A DNA stretch of 64,000 bases. Origin: Strix aluco (taxonomy: Eukaryota; Chordata; Aves; Strigiformes; Strigidae). Where the stretch lies: NCBI RefSeq assembly GCF_031877795.1, contig NC_133971.1:95610654-95674653 (forward strand), written 5' to 3'. The notes beneath the pieces are model-generated. The model did no database searches. It saw only the letters and a list, made by a program, of their open reading frames with translations, and was not told the DNA's origin. Shown here piece by piece: positions 1 through 13,982 of this stretch. The stretch's first letter is position 1; each line of letters begins with the position of its first letter. Made by a program: the position numbers and the translations under genes.

Positions 1-1383
1 CAAGAAGGGATGCTACAGGGACTCCCACATCCAGGAAAACCAAAAAGGCTGTTGGCTGAAGCGGGTTTCTCCGGGGGGACAGGGGATGGGGGACAGGGAG
101 GTGGAGGTACGTGTGAGCAGGAGGGCAGCGGCTCGCTCCAAGGACAGGCAGATGAAAGAGGGCAGCGAGCCAAGGCCCGGAGCAGGAAGGAAATGGGAGG
201 CGTAAAGCAGAATATTAGGAAGCATAACTGGAGCAGGAGGGGAAATGAAGGGTGAACGAGTTCAGCAGAGTCACATAAGGTTGAACCCGACCCAACATAA
301 ATTAGGATGGTACTCCACTCCAGCTGCTACAAGCTCCAAATCTAGTATTTGCAGAGTTGTTAAACGAAAATACATGAAAACACTGCTGGAGTCACATTGC
401 CCATAAATTACGATTAGAATTCAAAAGCTATCTAAGGTGACTAAGATTTCCATTACCAACCCAAACCACAAAGCTCTTCTGGGATCCCTGTCACAACAAA
501 TTCAACCAGGCCTTCTTGGGAAATATTTCACAAGGTCCAAAATCTTTTGTTGCAACTGGAAGGAGAAGTGACTGACTTTTTTTTTTTTTTTTTTTTGTCT
601 TGGAATAAACTTTTCAAACCTAAACTTCAGCAACTTTATCTGTGACTCATTGCAAAACTATTTTTTACTTTGTTGTTGTTAAAAATCTAATGGTAAGCTT
701 GCGGAATTCATCACCCCTGGGGTACCCAAGAGCATCCTCTACGTTCCCAGTTGCCTGTCATCCCTCTGGGCAACTTGGCCACCAGCTTCTGCTCCTCTGG
801 CACAGGAGGCTGGAACTGGACAGGGTTCCCAAATGTTCTGACAAGCCTTGTTGGGGTCAAATTAAGGAGCATAAGAAACCATCGGAGGACTTTGATTTTC
901 TATAAAGCCCTCCCAGTCCGTTTCTTGGCTAAACCTAATGCAATCCCATTGGAGTCAAAGAAGCAGAAGTAGGAAGAGATGCAGGTAGGACTGAGCTCAG
1001 CTCCAGTAGAACAAAAAAACCATTGTTTTGATTAATTTTCACCTTTGGCAAAACTCCCGGCGTGCACTCATTATTGCTTATGAACCACCTTGTGGTCCTT
1101 AGTGAAAGGGGCTCGTCAGGGGCTTGGTATTTGTTTCTTATTTGCCACAACCACGTTTGCTGTCCCCATCAGCACTGGTTTTCTTCCTGTTGTTGACCAT
1201 TTGGGGCCTATTAAAATAGTATTGTTTAATTTGACTTTTAACCCATGAGGAGTGATTCCATACCTCTCGCTTCACAAAATTGAGTAAAATCAGTGCTGAT
1301 GGGCTATGTGACAGCTTTACTGAACTGACACAACCACCTCCTGGTTCCTGAGTCCTGGATCAGCCCAAAAATTACCCTGAAAA
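1..1383. other. Intergenic, nothing recognised
   Basis: Downstream flank of TCF4. It holds a 20-base poly(T) at 577-596. The small open frames have no recognisable product. Confidence 0.6.
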
Positions 1384-1704
1384 TCATAGAATCACAGAAT
1401 CATTGAGGTTGGAAAAGACCCTTGGGATCATTGAGTTCAGCCATCAGCCCTACTCTACTACAAAGTTCTCCCCTACACCACATCCCCCAACAGCTCATCC
1501 AAACGACCCTTAAACACACCCAGGGATGGGGACTCCACCCCCTCCCTGGGCAGCCTATTCCACTCTCTGACCACTCTTTCTGGGAAAAATTTCTTCTTAA
1601 TGCCCTGTCTAAACCTCCCCTGTTGGAGTTTAAAGCCCTTGTCCTGTGCTTGCTCTGTCCAACCACTGACCTTCTGCTGCATCCTTTCCTCCATCCCCTG
1701 GAAG
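1384..1704 (-). mobile_element. CR1 LINE fragment, second subfamily
   Basis: In reverse sense it begins with the CR1 terminal repeat ATCATAGAATCACAGAATCA, followed by TTGAGGTTGGAAAAGACC. On the minus strand it encodes [20 protein letters not shown] and [18 protein letters not shown]. It matches the 11.1-kb copy more closely than the young group. Confidence 0.92.
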
Positions 1705-3724
1705 ATTAGTTACCCCCGACGAAAGATTTTGCAACTGTACGAGGCAAAAAAAGTTCATTTACTCAATCACATTGCTCTGGTTAAATAGAGATTAGCAGCA
1801 GGATTATGCCCTGTGTTGTTGCCCCTTCCACTTAACCTGGGGTCTGCTGCTCAGCGGGGGGCTGGGGGCTCTGAGATGGGGGGACAGTGGGTGGGCTGAA
1901 GGGGGGGAATGTCTGATGCAAAAACAGCAGGAAAAACTACTGAAAAAAATTACAGAGGAAAGAAAAGAATAAAAGCTCATCCCAAGATTAGAGCTTTTAG
2001 AAAACGATGCTACTTCGGAAGACAAACAGCTCACCGAGCGCTTTGTTTACTCATAGAAAAACCTTGAGCAAATGTTTTCACTTTCTGTAGGAAAATTCCC
2101 AGAGGATGCTGGGGCAGCACTGGGAGCACTGGGGAGCTGTGGCCGCTCTAGAACGCCCATACTGCTACCACTGGGAGGTGAAGCTGGTGTCAGCCATAGC
2201 GAACAGTAAGAGGTTAAGGCACAAAAAAATCAGAATTCAATAATGAAGGCAGAAGGCTGCAGCTCCTCCTGCCTCGTTCTGCTAAGGAAAACATTTTTCT
2301 TTTTTTTTTAATTTTAATTGTGTTTAGATGCCAGGCTGGGCTCTTGTCTGGTCTAGCTCGGAGCGCTGCCCAGCACAGGGGCTGACACTGGGCACGTGTC
2401 GGCGTGTGACGCCGGCGGGGACAAGAGCCATGGAAGCGACTGCAGCTTTAACTTCAACTTCAGGCTTTGCCTGCCCAGGCAGATTTTCAGCACGGAATTG
2501 TAGTTGGGGAGGAACTTCCCTGGTTTTCTTTTTTCCTGCTTAGCCAGTGGTGCCGGGGGTGGCGAGAGGATGAGGAGGTCGCAAGAGGATGAGGGGGGAC
2601 CTGGCTTTGTTCACCAAAAACACATTTCAGGAGCTGCCTCCTCCGCTCCAGAGACCTCGACTGTCCCCAGGCAGGGCAGGGAGCACCCTGGGCTCCATTC
2701 TCCAGTGATGGATGTCTTGCTCGGAGGCTTCGGCTCCCATTTTTGGCGGGGGGCACAAGGCAGAACACTCAGGGGGATGAGCTCAGGGGATGCTGCAGCT
2801 GAGTATGTGATGCGCAAAGCTGTGGTCAGCCTGACAGGGACCATCCCCCCTCGTCCTCGTGGGGTGGTTTCCCTGAGCTGCACCCACACATCTCTCCTCT
2901 GCCAGGTCCCCCCACGGACCCACCTCCCGAGGGACCACCGGGGCATCTCACATGGGTACACCGTAGCCACCAAACCATTCCTTTATCTATTTATTTGTTT
3001 ATTCCTCTCTGGCTTCAGCAAGACCTCCCCTCCATATCTATAAGGAATTATCGAATAAAACACACTTCACATTAAATCAAAGGAACATTTCAACGGCCAG
3101 ATTTAATAACAGAAAATAAAGTCTTGTGGAAACCCACACACAGCTGTGGAAACCCCAAAATAAATCAATTTTCAAGTGGCTGTACAGGAGCCAGGGAGCA
3201 ATTTTTTCAAATTGCTTTTTTCTAATATAACAAACTCCTGCCCAAGGTTGTGCTGCAAATGGGAAAAGAACATGCTCATTTTCTTATCAATACACTATTG
3301 TAAAGAATAATAATCAGCCACTCCAACATCACTATCATGGTTTTTACATCTATTCTTCTGTTTCCCCCTAAGTACAAGGCAAGTGGAAGAATTAATTAAC
3401 ACAAGATTGGATTAGGGCGCATTGATTTACAATGTATTTCAGACAAGTACGTGTGATCAGAGCAGAAGAACTTCTAAATAAAAGTAGGGATGTGTCATTG
3501 AGGCACCTGATTTGTTTCTGAAGCTTTACAATTTAACCCTGCGTAGGCAGAGGCACTGTAGGGGCAGAGGGGAAAGACAGAGTGAGCCACATCCTGAGAG
3601 GTGCAGGACCTGGTCCCAGGCCGTGCCGGGTCCCTGAAAGGGCTGGCAAATACCAGCACACGTATGTGGTCTTTGAGAACTTGAGTCCTAAGAGAGATAC
3701 CAGAAATCTAGAAGATGGAAAACA
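1705..3724. other. Intergenic, nothing recognised
   Basis: AT-rich and mixed DNA with no recognised gene or repeat. Open frames of up to 179 codons at 2504-3043 have no recognisable product. Confidence 0.55.
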
Positions 3725-4385
3725 GGATTTCTATCCTTAAAATAGAAAAAAAAAAGGAAGAAAGAGCGAGCAGGGATATTATGGAGCCGTCAGCTCAGCA
3801 TCAAGTCGCGGAAAAGTACTGGAGCAATTAATCAAAGAATTTTTAAGTATACGGAACAAGGAGATGAGTAACAACTAATATGGATTTGTCACGAATAAAT
3901 CATGTCAAACCAATCTAATTTCAGCCTCCAGCAGGGCAGCAGGCCTCGTGCACGGGGGAGAAGCTGTGGATGTCATATGTCTGCGCTCTGGCAAGGTTTG
4001 CGATTGGAGCGTACCGAGGGAGCACAGCCTGGAGGAGAACAAGACGGAGCAGGTGGAGACGGGAGGACCAAACCCAAGGATGAGTTTGAAGACTGTCAAC
4101 ATGGGAGTACACAGCCAGCCAACTACAGCGGGTCGTACGCTGAGCCGCGCTGCTCGTGAGGCACGGGAGGGAATCCAACCTCTCCCCCGGGTACTGGTAA
4201 GACCTGGGTTGGAGAACGGTGTCTGCTTTTGGGTGCTGCACCTCAGGAAAGGTGTGGAGGAGTCCAGAAGAACGTGGCAACACGCTGCACATAAAGCACG
4301 ACCTGCAAGGACAGACTGCGTAAATCCCTAACTGAGCCTAGAGAAGACGCGATGCTTGCTTTCCAATACATAAAAAGACTGAAGG
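3725..4385 (+). mobile_element. Ancient CR1 LINE fragment
   Basis: Plus-strand order as in old CR1: GGAAAAGTACTGGAGCAATT, then AGTAACAACTAATATGGATT, TCATGTCAAACCAATCTAAT and GGGAGAAGCTGTGGATGTCA. The end resembles GGTGCTGCACCTCAGGAAAG and CCAATACATAAAAAGACTGA. These correspond to the reverse transcriptase central and C-terminal parts with an internal deletion. The frames are destroyed. Confidence 0.75.
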
Positions 4386-7300
4386 GGAAAAAAAATCTGT
4401 CTCCTCCCTCAATTTATGTATTTATTTTACACTGTTTTCTCAGTCATAGATTCTTCTTTTGCTTCTTTCAACACCCATTGTCCCTCCCAAGCAGACAATT
4501 TTGTGTTAGGCAATCAGGCTTTTATACAGCAGCATTGGAGGAGATCTGGAAAGAAAACACAGCAGTGTAGAGAGCCCGATGAGGGTCTCTTGGAGCAGGC
4601 TGGATCATTGGAGGGAGAAGAGACCCACGGAGATGACTTCATGGCTCTGCCTGTATTTTAAGGTCTACTTGGCTTCAGAGGGCCCACCCCAACGCTGGTG
4701 TGGGGTCACAGTCAGACCCCAAAGCCCAAGTGCTCAGCTCTGTGGGCATCCAGAGCCAGCCCCGCTGCTCTGAAGGCACCTTCCGACCTTCCTCCAAATT
4801 TCCAGTCTCTTTGCAGGACGGTACTTTGCCATCTGCAGGGTTTTGGCAGTTATCTGCCATTTTTTCATTATCTCTCCTTCCAGGGGGGCTGCGTCAGTGT
4901 GGGGCCGGGGATGCTCAATCCTGTGGGTCCGGCAGCCACCGCCGGGTCTTTGGTGGGCAAGGCACTACCTAATGTTTTTCATGTGTTCATGCTTTTGCAA
5001 AGAGGGGAAAAAAAAGGAGAAGAAAAATAGATTGCAAAGTGCTTCATTATCCCCCTCCTTACACTCCCACCCCTGGAATTTGTGGTTTCTTTAACTGGGT
5101 CTTTTTTCTCCACATATCCCACATGGTCGCCAGCGCTGTGATACATCTGTATGGGAATGTGTTAGTCATATTCAGCTTTTAATTACATGATATGGTATAA
5201 TGCTATTCATATCCAAGAGAGTGGGTCTTTCTACTATAAATATAGTCTCTTGCATGTTTCATTTATGAAAGGATTTCTGGAGTAAAACGGCTGCAAATAT
5301 CCTTACTCATGTTTTGATGCCTACAAACTCTTTGTGTGATGGCAGGAGCGTCAATGTTTGATGTTAAATATTTCTGATAAATCACTTGAAGGAGGATACT
5401 CAGCTTTTTCAGAAATAATGACATCAGCAGGCTGTGAGAGCTTCATCCTTCTCCAGACCCACTGACTAGGGACGGGCTGAGGGTCACGGGCACATAGGGC
5501 TGGAAATCCCACAGGCACGTGGCACGCTGCTGCTCTGCAATGACCAGCCTAGTTGTTCATTCCCTAAAATTCAGTGTTTAAGCAGTTGTTGCTAAATAAT
5601 TGATTTCACCTTCACAGCAGCAGAGTTCTGGTTAAAATCAGTGGGTAAAGTGTTAAGCAGAGAAGTTGGGTCACGCTCACTATTAGACTATATATCATCC
5701 CCCAGCTGAAATCAAGGGATTTGGCCCAGAAGTAGTTGACCTACAGAGAAGTGCGTATTATCATCCCACCCTCACGTGCCTGCAGAGAAGGGCATGTAGT
5801 CTATAGGTGGCTTGAAGTTCACCACCATTCAAATCCTAATGAAAATTTCTACATACATATATAAATAAAAATTCTATATTTCTAGATATCCTCTTACTAA
5901 TCTATTCCTGTACTTAAAAGATGAAGTGTGTAATTAGTCTAACAAGCAATTTCCTGCTGTTGTTTCAAGTTTCTGGCGGCCAAGGAGGGCCGCGATTTAA
6001 CGCCCTCAGCAGCGCCCGCCTTCAGCCACGGCCAGCCCCCTGATACCCGGTCTCCAGCACTGTACAGGCTCTAAATTACTCATTAAGAAGAAAAGACACA
6101 GCCACGGAGGAGATATCCTTTCGACTGATGCAGCGGTAGCTTTCTGCAGGTGCCTGCGGTCCCTCTGCTCCCCCAGCCCGTGTTGAGCCCGGATCCAGCA
6201 GAGCCAGACATTAAAGAGTTTCACCAGGCACTTGCGCGAAGCTGAATGTGGCGGGTGCTGAGCGCGCTGGGATCCCTCCCCACGGGATTCCTCGCTGTGC
6301 TGGTACTGCTCTTTGTGTGCCTTTCTCGCTGCATCACGCGTAGAGCCGCCGGAAGCTCGTGCTAATTGGTACCAGACCCCAATGGCCGCGGGTGGTTGGG
6401 ACTGATGCGTCGGCAACGCCAACGCCTTCAGGTTCTGGCCGTTATTCCTCTTGTTCAGAGGGGACAAAAGGGACCCTGTGGCAGGTTGAGGCATGGTGGC
6501 ACAGGGGCCTATTGCCCAGCACCCTCTTGCCAGCGCTCATCCTCCCCCCTGTGGCCTCAGGACGAGTACGAGACAGGAACCGAGCCCTAAGCTGGACAAA
6601 TCTCGCAGCTCTACGAACTAAGACCAGATTTAGATAAAATAGGAACAAGCTGGTACGCAGAGCCAGGAGTTAAGACAAATGTAAGACAAACCCTTTGAAT
6701 CCAATTCCGACTTTCTCGTAAAGCTCCCACTGAAATCAACGGCTGTTTTGGACAGAGCATTTGTTTCCCATTAGCTTTAATTGTTGTTGATGTTTCTGTA
6801 CTCCTCGAGTCCAGGCAGGACGAGATGCAGGCACTCGCCGAGCTGCACATCAAGCAGCCGGGTTTGGGGCGCATCGCCGGCCCCTCGTCAGGAACGAGCT
6901 TGTTGAGGATACAGACACTTCCAGCCATGCTGGGCCAATGTGCGCATCACACCTCTCTCTCTCTGCTTTAGATCAACCCACATCATGGGCCCTTTTTTGG
7001 CCATTTTTAAAATCAAGGTTGACAAAATTAAGTATTGGGATTGTGGATGAAAGAAGAAATCTGCTAGACAGTTTGGGCCAGGCTCACCTCTGGGGTTGGG
7101 AGATTTACTCTTTGAACTATAGATGAACTATTCGATATTAGCAGTGCCTTAGCAGCTATTTTTATTCTGAGCCTAACCCAGGCCCCAGATTTTATCCCGG
7201 GGTAACTCTCAGCTTTGAGAGCACTCGCCTGACCTTGCAGCACTGGCAAATGGCAGAATCTGGCTCTGTCATCAGTGATGGCATTTGGCCCTAAACCACA

Positions 7301-10300
7301 AGGATTTTTTGAAAATTTACTTTGAACCTCCCTCCAGATTAACAGGATGTAACTAAAGGGCATTTTTGGTTCCTACCAATTGCTACAAAAAAAGTTATCT
7401 TTGTCCCTTGGGAATCCTGACAGTCACTTGAAGGGTTGCTGAACAGCAGCTCCAGATACTCTGAATCCCTTGAGGGCGAGAAGTGGCCCAATTTGCACAA
7501 AAAAAGACTTAAAAATGGTTCTTGACTTGACATACCAGCAGCACAGGACATCGCTACCCAAGTTGGCCGAAGAGCTCCCCAGGGTGGACTCCTCCTCCTG
7601 CAGAGCCAATGGGGGGGAAGTGATTGCAAGGCTTTTGGGGACATTTTCCTACTTTTTGCTCACTCACCCGCTCCTGCAGCATCACTGGCTCTGTCCCCTC
7701 CTTTCTGCTTTCCATTTCCCCACCTCCTTTTCTTCCCATCTTCCTTGGAGCACTTCTCTATCCCCAGCTCCCACCTACCTGGCCCCCTCCTGCCCCCCAG
7801 ACTCTAGCCCTGCTGCCCTCCAAGGGGTCCCTCATTGCCTCTCGGGTCAGCCCTGGTATTCCCCAACCCCAGCCTCCAACTCCTTTCCTTAATATTACAC
7901 ACCAGGTTGCTACCAGACCTTTCTCTCAGCCTTTGCTGACACGTTCAGGGCTCAGAGGAAGGGTCTGAAAGGAGATGAAAGTTTTACAGACCTTTACGAG
8001 GATTTTTCCCCGGGCAAATCCCTTGTCTCCTTTGCTTCACCCTTGCCCCAGCCACCCCAAGCCCCACTTCATCCCAGTACCCCCATCCCCACTTGTCCCC
8101 GCTGTTATGGGGCATTTCCTAAGAGGACACAGGACTGAGCCCGACTCCTGCCCTTGCAACACCTCCTCTCCTGACCTGCGGTCCCAGCCCCCTTCCCCAA
8201 ATCCTCTTGCCTGACCCATGTCCCCCCCAGCTGACAACCACGTATGGGGTTCAGCGGCTGAGCGCAGCCCTTTCTCCCCATGCAAATTTCTGAGTAAGTG
8301 GCAATCTTCTAGCCTGATGTCTTCCCTATTTTTCATTTCCTGAGTTGTTTTAAGAACTTGCACCTGTGTAATAACTGAATACCAGGTTAAAATTGATACC
8401 AGCCTTCCAGGAGGTTGCTTGACCCACCCTGGCTTTAAATACAATCTTTGAATGGATAAATTTTAGACCTTAACACATATTTTCTCCCTTGAAAATACGC
8501 CATGTGTTTCTGAGACGTAGGATAAAATTAATAAGATATAAACCTGCTCCACTATCAGACTTCCTTAAATGAGTAATTTCTAGTAAGTAACTGAAAAAGG
8601 AGCCAGGGAGAGGGCAAAGGCATGGAGGAGAGAGAAGAGAATGATCATGCACTGAGCATCCACAAACCTCAAATCCATTTCCTTCCCCAAGCTCCACCAG
8701 AAACTGCAAGACCCCAAACGCATTCACATGAAAGCAAATGGGCTGAAAAAGCCCCCGCAAAGGCGGTCCTGGAACCTCCAAGTGGGGTGTGAGACTCCAC
8801 TGGCAGCAGAGCTGGGACCACGATGAATCCTGGGATTCAGCTTTTCATGGATGCGTTCCCAAGTCCAGCTGGAGAAACCCTGGGGTGGGGGGAACCCCAC
8901 CAGCTTCTCAGAGTGCAGAAATAACTGCAAGAAATGGAAGGATCATCCCATTAAAGACCCTGTTCATGGGGGGATGAATCTCTCAGTGGTCCTGATGTCT
9001 TTGGGGTCACCGCTGGCATAACAACCACCAGCAGCAAACGCTCAGATTGCACCTAAAATCTGCTGCCCCTCAGGCAAGGTGCAGCTGTCCCGCTCTTGGG
9101 TGCCAAGCCAGCACCCCTGGGAGCAGCCAGAGCGTGCCGGGAGCCCAGGCAGGGCAGAGGGGAAGCTGCCAGGTCACCCACCCAACCCCACGATGGGACC
9201 CTGATATCCCCACAGGGATGCAGATGAAGAAACTTCCTTATTTTGCACTTTATTGTTTTTCTTTCCTTTTTTTTTTTCTTTCCCCCTCCAAGTTTTTCTA
9301 AAGAATGAGAACCAAAAGCCGTGGGCGCTCTGCAGGGGCCGGCCAGCCCCAGCCGGCCCGAGCAGCCGCCAAGACAATACCCGGGGCTGTGGGAAAGGAA
9401 GGAGCTGGGGACCAGTCCCAGCTGCAGCATCTGCCTTTGCTTTGCCAGCTCCACAGCCCTGCACCCCATCATCACAGAAGGCCTGAGCAGAGCTGCCCCC
9501 CAAAGAAGGGGGATCAGGGAGCAACCCCCTGCCACCACTTCTTTGCGGCGGGCGGTGACGGAACATGCCCAATCTCCCAAAACAAGCCTCAAAAGCATTT
9601 CCTGCAAAAGCGGCGGCTTCCCAGATAGAGCAGATGATCTCTGGCCTTCTCCAAAACGAGGGAAGCTGGCATAATTGGATGTGTCTAGGAGACATCTCTC
9701 TCCACCAAGTATCTGATCAATTTATACCGAGTCCCCACCACTCAAAAGGCGATAGCACGAAGCCCTGGCAGTAGGTCTCCAGATTTTTGGCTCACCTCCA
9801 TCACAGAGCCCCAGTTTGATTGGCTAAGCCTATTTAAAAAGGGCTAGAATGACTAAACACAAATTAGAAAGAGAATGATATAATTTCTCCTGCTAACAGC
9901 GCAGCAGAGGGATGCGGGAAGATGCTTGCTCAATACATAGGAAGGAATGTCTGAGAAATTAGTCAGCAGCAGCAAAATGAATACACAGTTTTCTCAATAA
10001 AAGCTGACTGCTTATTTACCCATCTGGGATGAATTTATATGCTTTGTGCAGAGGAATGAGCAGCAAGGGTCTGATTGGAGCCTGCATTCCTATGCAATAT
10101 GGCTAATTTAGCTTTCTGTATTAGTTTGCCCTCATGGTCTGAGAAGGAACTTGAAGGTAGAGATACTGCAGCAAAGCAGCAATGAGTTTTCCATAAAAAT
10201 TAGAATAACCAAGGGAGAAAGAAAAGGTTTGGTGGGGTGAACCGATTGCAGCATGTTTTACGAGGGTACTCTGCGCTGGCTGGCAGCCATAGCAAGCTGT

Positions 10301-10423
10301 GAGGACCAGGCCCTCCATGAGGGATACGTGTGTCCCCGGGGTGGTGCAAACTGGGAGTAAAGATTATAAACATCGATGTTTTTGAGCAGACATAAGGCAA
10401 ATTTACATGCTGCACTGTAAAAC
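4386..10423. other. Intergenic, no gene recognised
   Basis: Two AT-rich stretches (about 5090-5420 and 9780-10140) have low CpG and many TAAT, ATTTA and ATGCAATAT-type words, and could be conserved noncoding DNA. The rest is ordinary. Open frames in the C-rich part (7600-8230) are compositional. Confidence 0.55.
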
Positions 10424-10780
10424 TACAGAATCACAGAATCATCTGGGTTGGAAGAGCCCTTTGAAGCTCCTCCAGTCCAACCATGAACCTCACACTGACT
10501 GTTCTCAACTCCACCAGACCCCTCAGCGCTGGGTCAACCCGACTCTTCAACCCCTCCAGGGATGGGGACTCCCCCCCTGCCCTGGGCAGCCCATTCCAAC
10601 GCCCAACAACCCCTTCTGCAAAGAAATCCTTCCTAAGAGCCAGTCTGACCATGCCCTGGTGCAGCTCGAGGCCATTCCCTCTTGTCCTGGTGCTTGTTCC
10701 TTGGCTCAAGAGACTCATCCCCCCTCTCTGCACCCTCCTTTCAGGGAGTTGTAGAGGGCCATGAGGTCTCCCCTCAGCCT
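10424..10780 (-). mobile_element. CR1 LINE fragment, young subfamily
   Basis: In reverse sense it starts ACAGAATCACAGAATCATCT, then GGGTTGGAAGAGCC. The minus strand encodes GLELHQGMVRLALRKDFFAE and GVVGRWNGLPRAGGESPS. It is 5'-truncated. Confidence 0.94.
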
Positions 10781-11082
10781 ACCTGCTCCTTTCCTTGGTG
10801 GATCCTCATTCTCTCACCCAAAAGCCTCACTGCAAAGCCTGGCAGGAGTAAACTGATTTGCAGCACAGGGGAGAGAAGTAAGGCTGAGGAAGTTCACGAG
10901 GTCTTGGGCTTTTGGTTGTTTTTTTAAACACCTTAAAAACCCTGGTGAGGCTTTTATTAAAAAAAAAAATAAACCACTCCTCCCAGCTCTGCCTGCTGGG
11001 TAAACCCTCCAGTGATGCTCTATCAACTAATAATTTTCTTCCCCCCATCTGAATTTTCACACTCTCAGCCCCAGGATCCATT

Positions 11083-11480
11083 TCACAGAATCATTGAGGT
11101 TGGAAAAGACCCTTGGGATCATCGAGTCCAACCCTCAGCCCGACTCTACAAAGTTCTCCCCTACACCACATCCCCCAACAGCTCATCCAAACGACCCTTA
11201 AACACACCCAGGGATGGGGACTCCACCCCCTCCCTGGGCAGCCTATTCCACTCTGACCACTCTTTCTAAGAAAAATTTTTTTCCTCATGTCCAGTCTGAA
11301 CCTCCCCTGTTGCAGTTTAAAGCCGTTCCCTCTTGTTCTGTCACTAATCACCTGTGAGAAGAGACCAGCACCAACCTCTCTACAATGTCCTTTCAGGGAG
11401 CTGTAGAGAGTGATGAGGTCTCCCCTCAGCCTTCTCCTCCTCACACTGAACAGTCCCAGCTCCTTCAATGGCTCCTCACA
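11083..11480 (-). mobile_element. CR1 LINE fragment, second subfamily
   Basis: In reverse sense it starts TCACAGAATCATTGAGGTTG. The minus strand encodes [20 protein letters not shown] and [20 protein letters not shown]. It is the same subfamily as the 1.4-kb copy and is 5'-truncated. A short AT-rich tract (about 11482-11555) follows. Confidence 0.94.
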
Positions 11481-13660
11481 GGATTTATTCTCCAGAGAAT
11501 AAATTTATATTATTTTATATTTATATTACTCCAGAAAATATATTTATATAATATTTGCTGAATATTCCCAGGACACAGGGACAGTATTTCTGGTGCAGGG
11601 ATGCTCCTGGCCGGGTGAGGCCGGTGGTTAGTACTTGGGCTGTGAGGATGAAAAACTGACTGTAAAAACCCAAGAGTTGTTGGCAGATCCTCAGCTGGTG
11701 TACGTTATCATACCTCCATCCACTTCAAAGATTATTGACTTCAATGAAGCTAAGACAATTTACAGCAATTGCAAATCTGCCTCTAATTATGCCGGCTCTG
11801 ATGCTGTAATATCCTGAGCTTCCTCAAATCCAACTGACTTCCGACTGACAGCATCAAACAGCCCCAGGGCCAGACCCCTGCGGCTGGGCAGCCCCGGTGA
11901 AGGGCTGTGGGTACCTGGGAGGTGCGGGAGGAAGGCGGGGAGGAAGGGCAGGGTGCTGGGGAAAGGCAGTTGGCAAAACCTCTCCTCGGCAGCAGTTTTC
12001 TCCCACCACATACCCAACCCACACCGTCGCTAAATTCAACTCATTCCCCAGTGTCTGAGCGTTCCCCTGTGATGTTTCAAGCACAATATTATTTTTTTAT
12101 TTTAGAGCATAACTCTTTTAATCCGAACCACATTTTTGCAAACAAGGCACTACATATTTGCTGTAGTGTTTTTTTTTTTCTTGAAATAAATCCCGCGTGC
12201 CAGATCCTCTTTGGATGCAACTCACTGCAGCTCTTGTGCAGTTAAAATGAGCTGGCCCCGTTCACACCAGCCCATTGCGTTTCACCCTCCGCAAAAATCC
12301 TGCCCCCTTCCCTCGGAAGAAGCACATGATCTTCTGATGGGAAAAGTTTTTCCAAATATTATCATTACTGCGACAGCAGATAATTAATTCAGAGAGGCAG
12401 GCTGTTCGTGGGGCACGGGGAGCTCGGGGTCCCAACCTGCCAGCGGGGATGGGGAAGACCGAGGGACACCAAGCTGCTCCCCCACCGGGGAGGTCACAGA
12501 AGGGCTGGGAGCACTTGACAGGGTCTCTCCAGAGGCTTAAGATCTCACTTATCCTTATCATTATGCTCCAAATCTGATAGTCTTATTTCTCAGCTAAAAT
12601 AAGTTCAGTTGACCGCAGATAAGACTGGCTCAGCAGTCTTGCATTTTTGTTTCCGTTAATCTCCGATTAATTTTAATGATCTTTCAGTCCCTTTTATTCC
12701 ACATTATTCAGGAATTTCACATCATCTTTGCATCTAAGTGTGGCTCCGTTGTCTTTAATCCACGCCGATATTTTTTTGTCTTCCCTTGGCGCTCCTCCAC
12801 GTTCCACTGAAGCTTTTGTTGTCACCTGCTTGTTTCACAGGGCTCTCGCCTTTTACTTGATTATTTGGAGGGCACAATCTGACCCGGCACACCCACACTC
12901 AGGAGAGGGATCTTCCACAGCCTTGGACTAATCCTTTTTTCAGCTGCAAGGCCTGATGGTGTTTGCTAACAAGATGCATTTAATGTGCAGCTGAGATGAA
13001 GGGCACCCCTGTACAGGTCTGCTGTGGGTGCAAGTCCTTGTGCCCTGTGGTGCTGACCCATCCTTGCCCCTGTTTTTCCCAGAGGGTCCCTTGTTTTTCC
13101 CTGTGGAGGCTCATCAATCCACACTGAACGCTGTTTTCTTGTTTAATTCACCCCAAATGTGTTGAACATCTCTTGACTTCAGCCTCCCCGTGGCTGAACC
13201 CCAGGGCAAACCCAAGGGCGAGCGCAGCCCGACCCTGTGGGACCAGCCTCCTTGGCACTTCTCCCTCCAACAGCTCTATATTTCTAGGGAAAAAGGGTCA
13301 AACTGAACTTTTTAGGCTTTGAAAGAGGGGTGCAGTCCAAGGGCTATGGGTGCTGCTGCCAGGACCAATGAGCAGTGCCCATGCCACTCTCTGGGGAGGG
13401 GAGCGGGACACCTCCGTGGTTAACTCCAAGCTCAAACATGGCTTTCAGACCTGATCCTTGGGCCAAAAGTGACAGCTCAGGTCCCATCTAAGGCAGAACC
13501 ATCATCTAGGAGCTACACCAAGCATCAAGCCAGGGATGCCCGTGAGCCCCACACCCCAAACCAGGGCACTGCTGCCACCTGCCAGCACTGAGACACCCCA
13601 GTGATGGTCTTCAAAGACTGATCAAAGAGCTCTGCTGAAAGACACAGCATCACCCCCCAA
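11481..13660. other. Intergenic, nothing recognised
   Basis: Includes a TATTTATATTA-type AT-rich stretch at 11495-11555. No gene or further repeat was recognised. Confidence 0.55.
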
Positions 13661-13982
13661 AATCACAGAATCATCTCAGTTGGAAAAGCCCTTGAAGCTC
13701 CTCCAGTCCAACCATGAACCTCACACTGACCGTTCCCAACTCCACCAGATCCCTCAGCGCTGGGTTAACCCGACTCTTCAACCCCTCCAGGGATGGGGAC
13801 TCCCCCCCTGCCCTGGGCAGCCCATTCCAACGCCCAACAACCCCTTCTGCAAAGAAATCCTTCCTAAGAGCCAGTCTGACCCTGCCCTGGCGCAGCTTGA
13901 GGCCATTCCCTCTTGGCCTGCCGCTGGTTCCTTGGCTCAAGAGACTCATCCCCCCTCTCTGCACCCTCCTTCCAGGGAGTTG
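13661..13982 (-). mobile_element. CR1 LINE fragment, young subfamily
   Basis: In reverse sense it starts AATCACAGAATCATCTCAGT. The minus strand encodes GNGLKLRQGRVRLALRKDFF. It is 5'-truncated at the GGGAGTTG position and very similar to the 10.4-kb copy. Confidence 0.94.
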
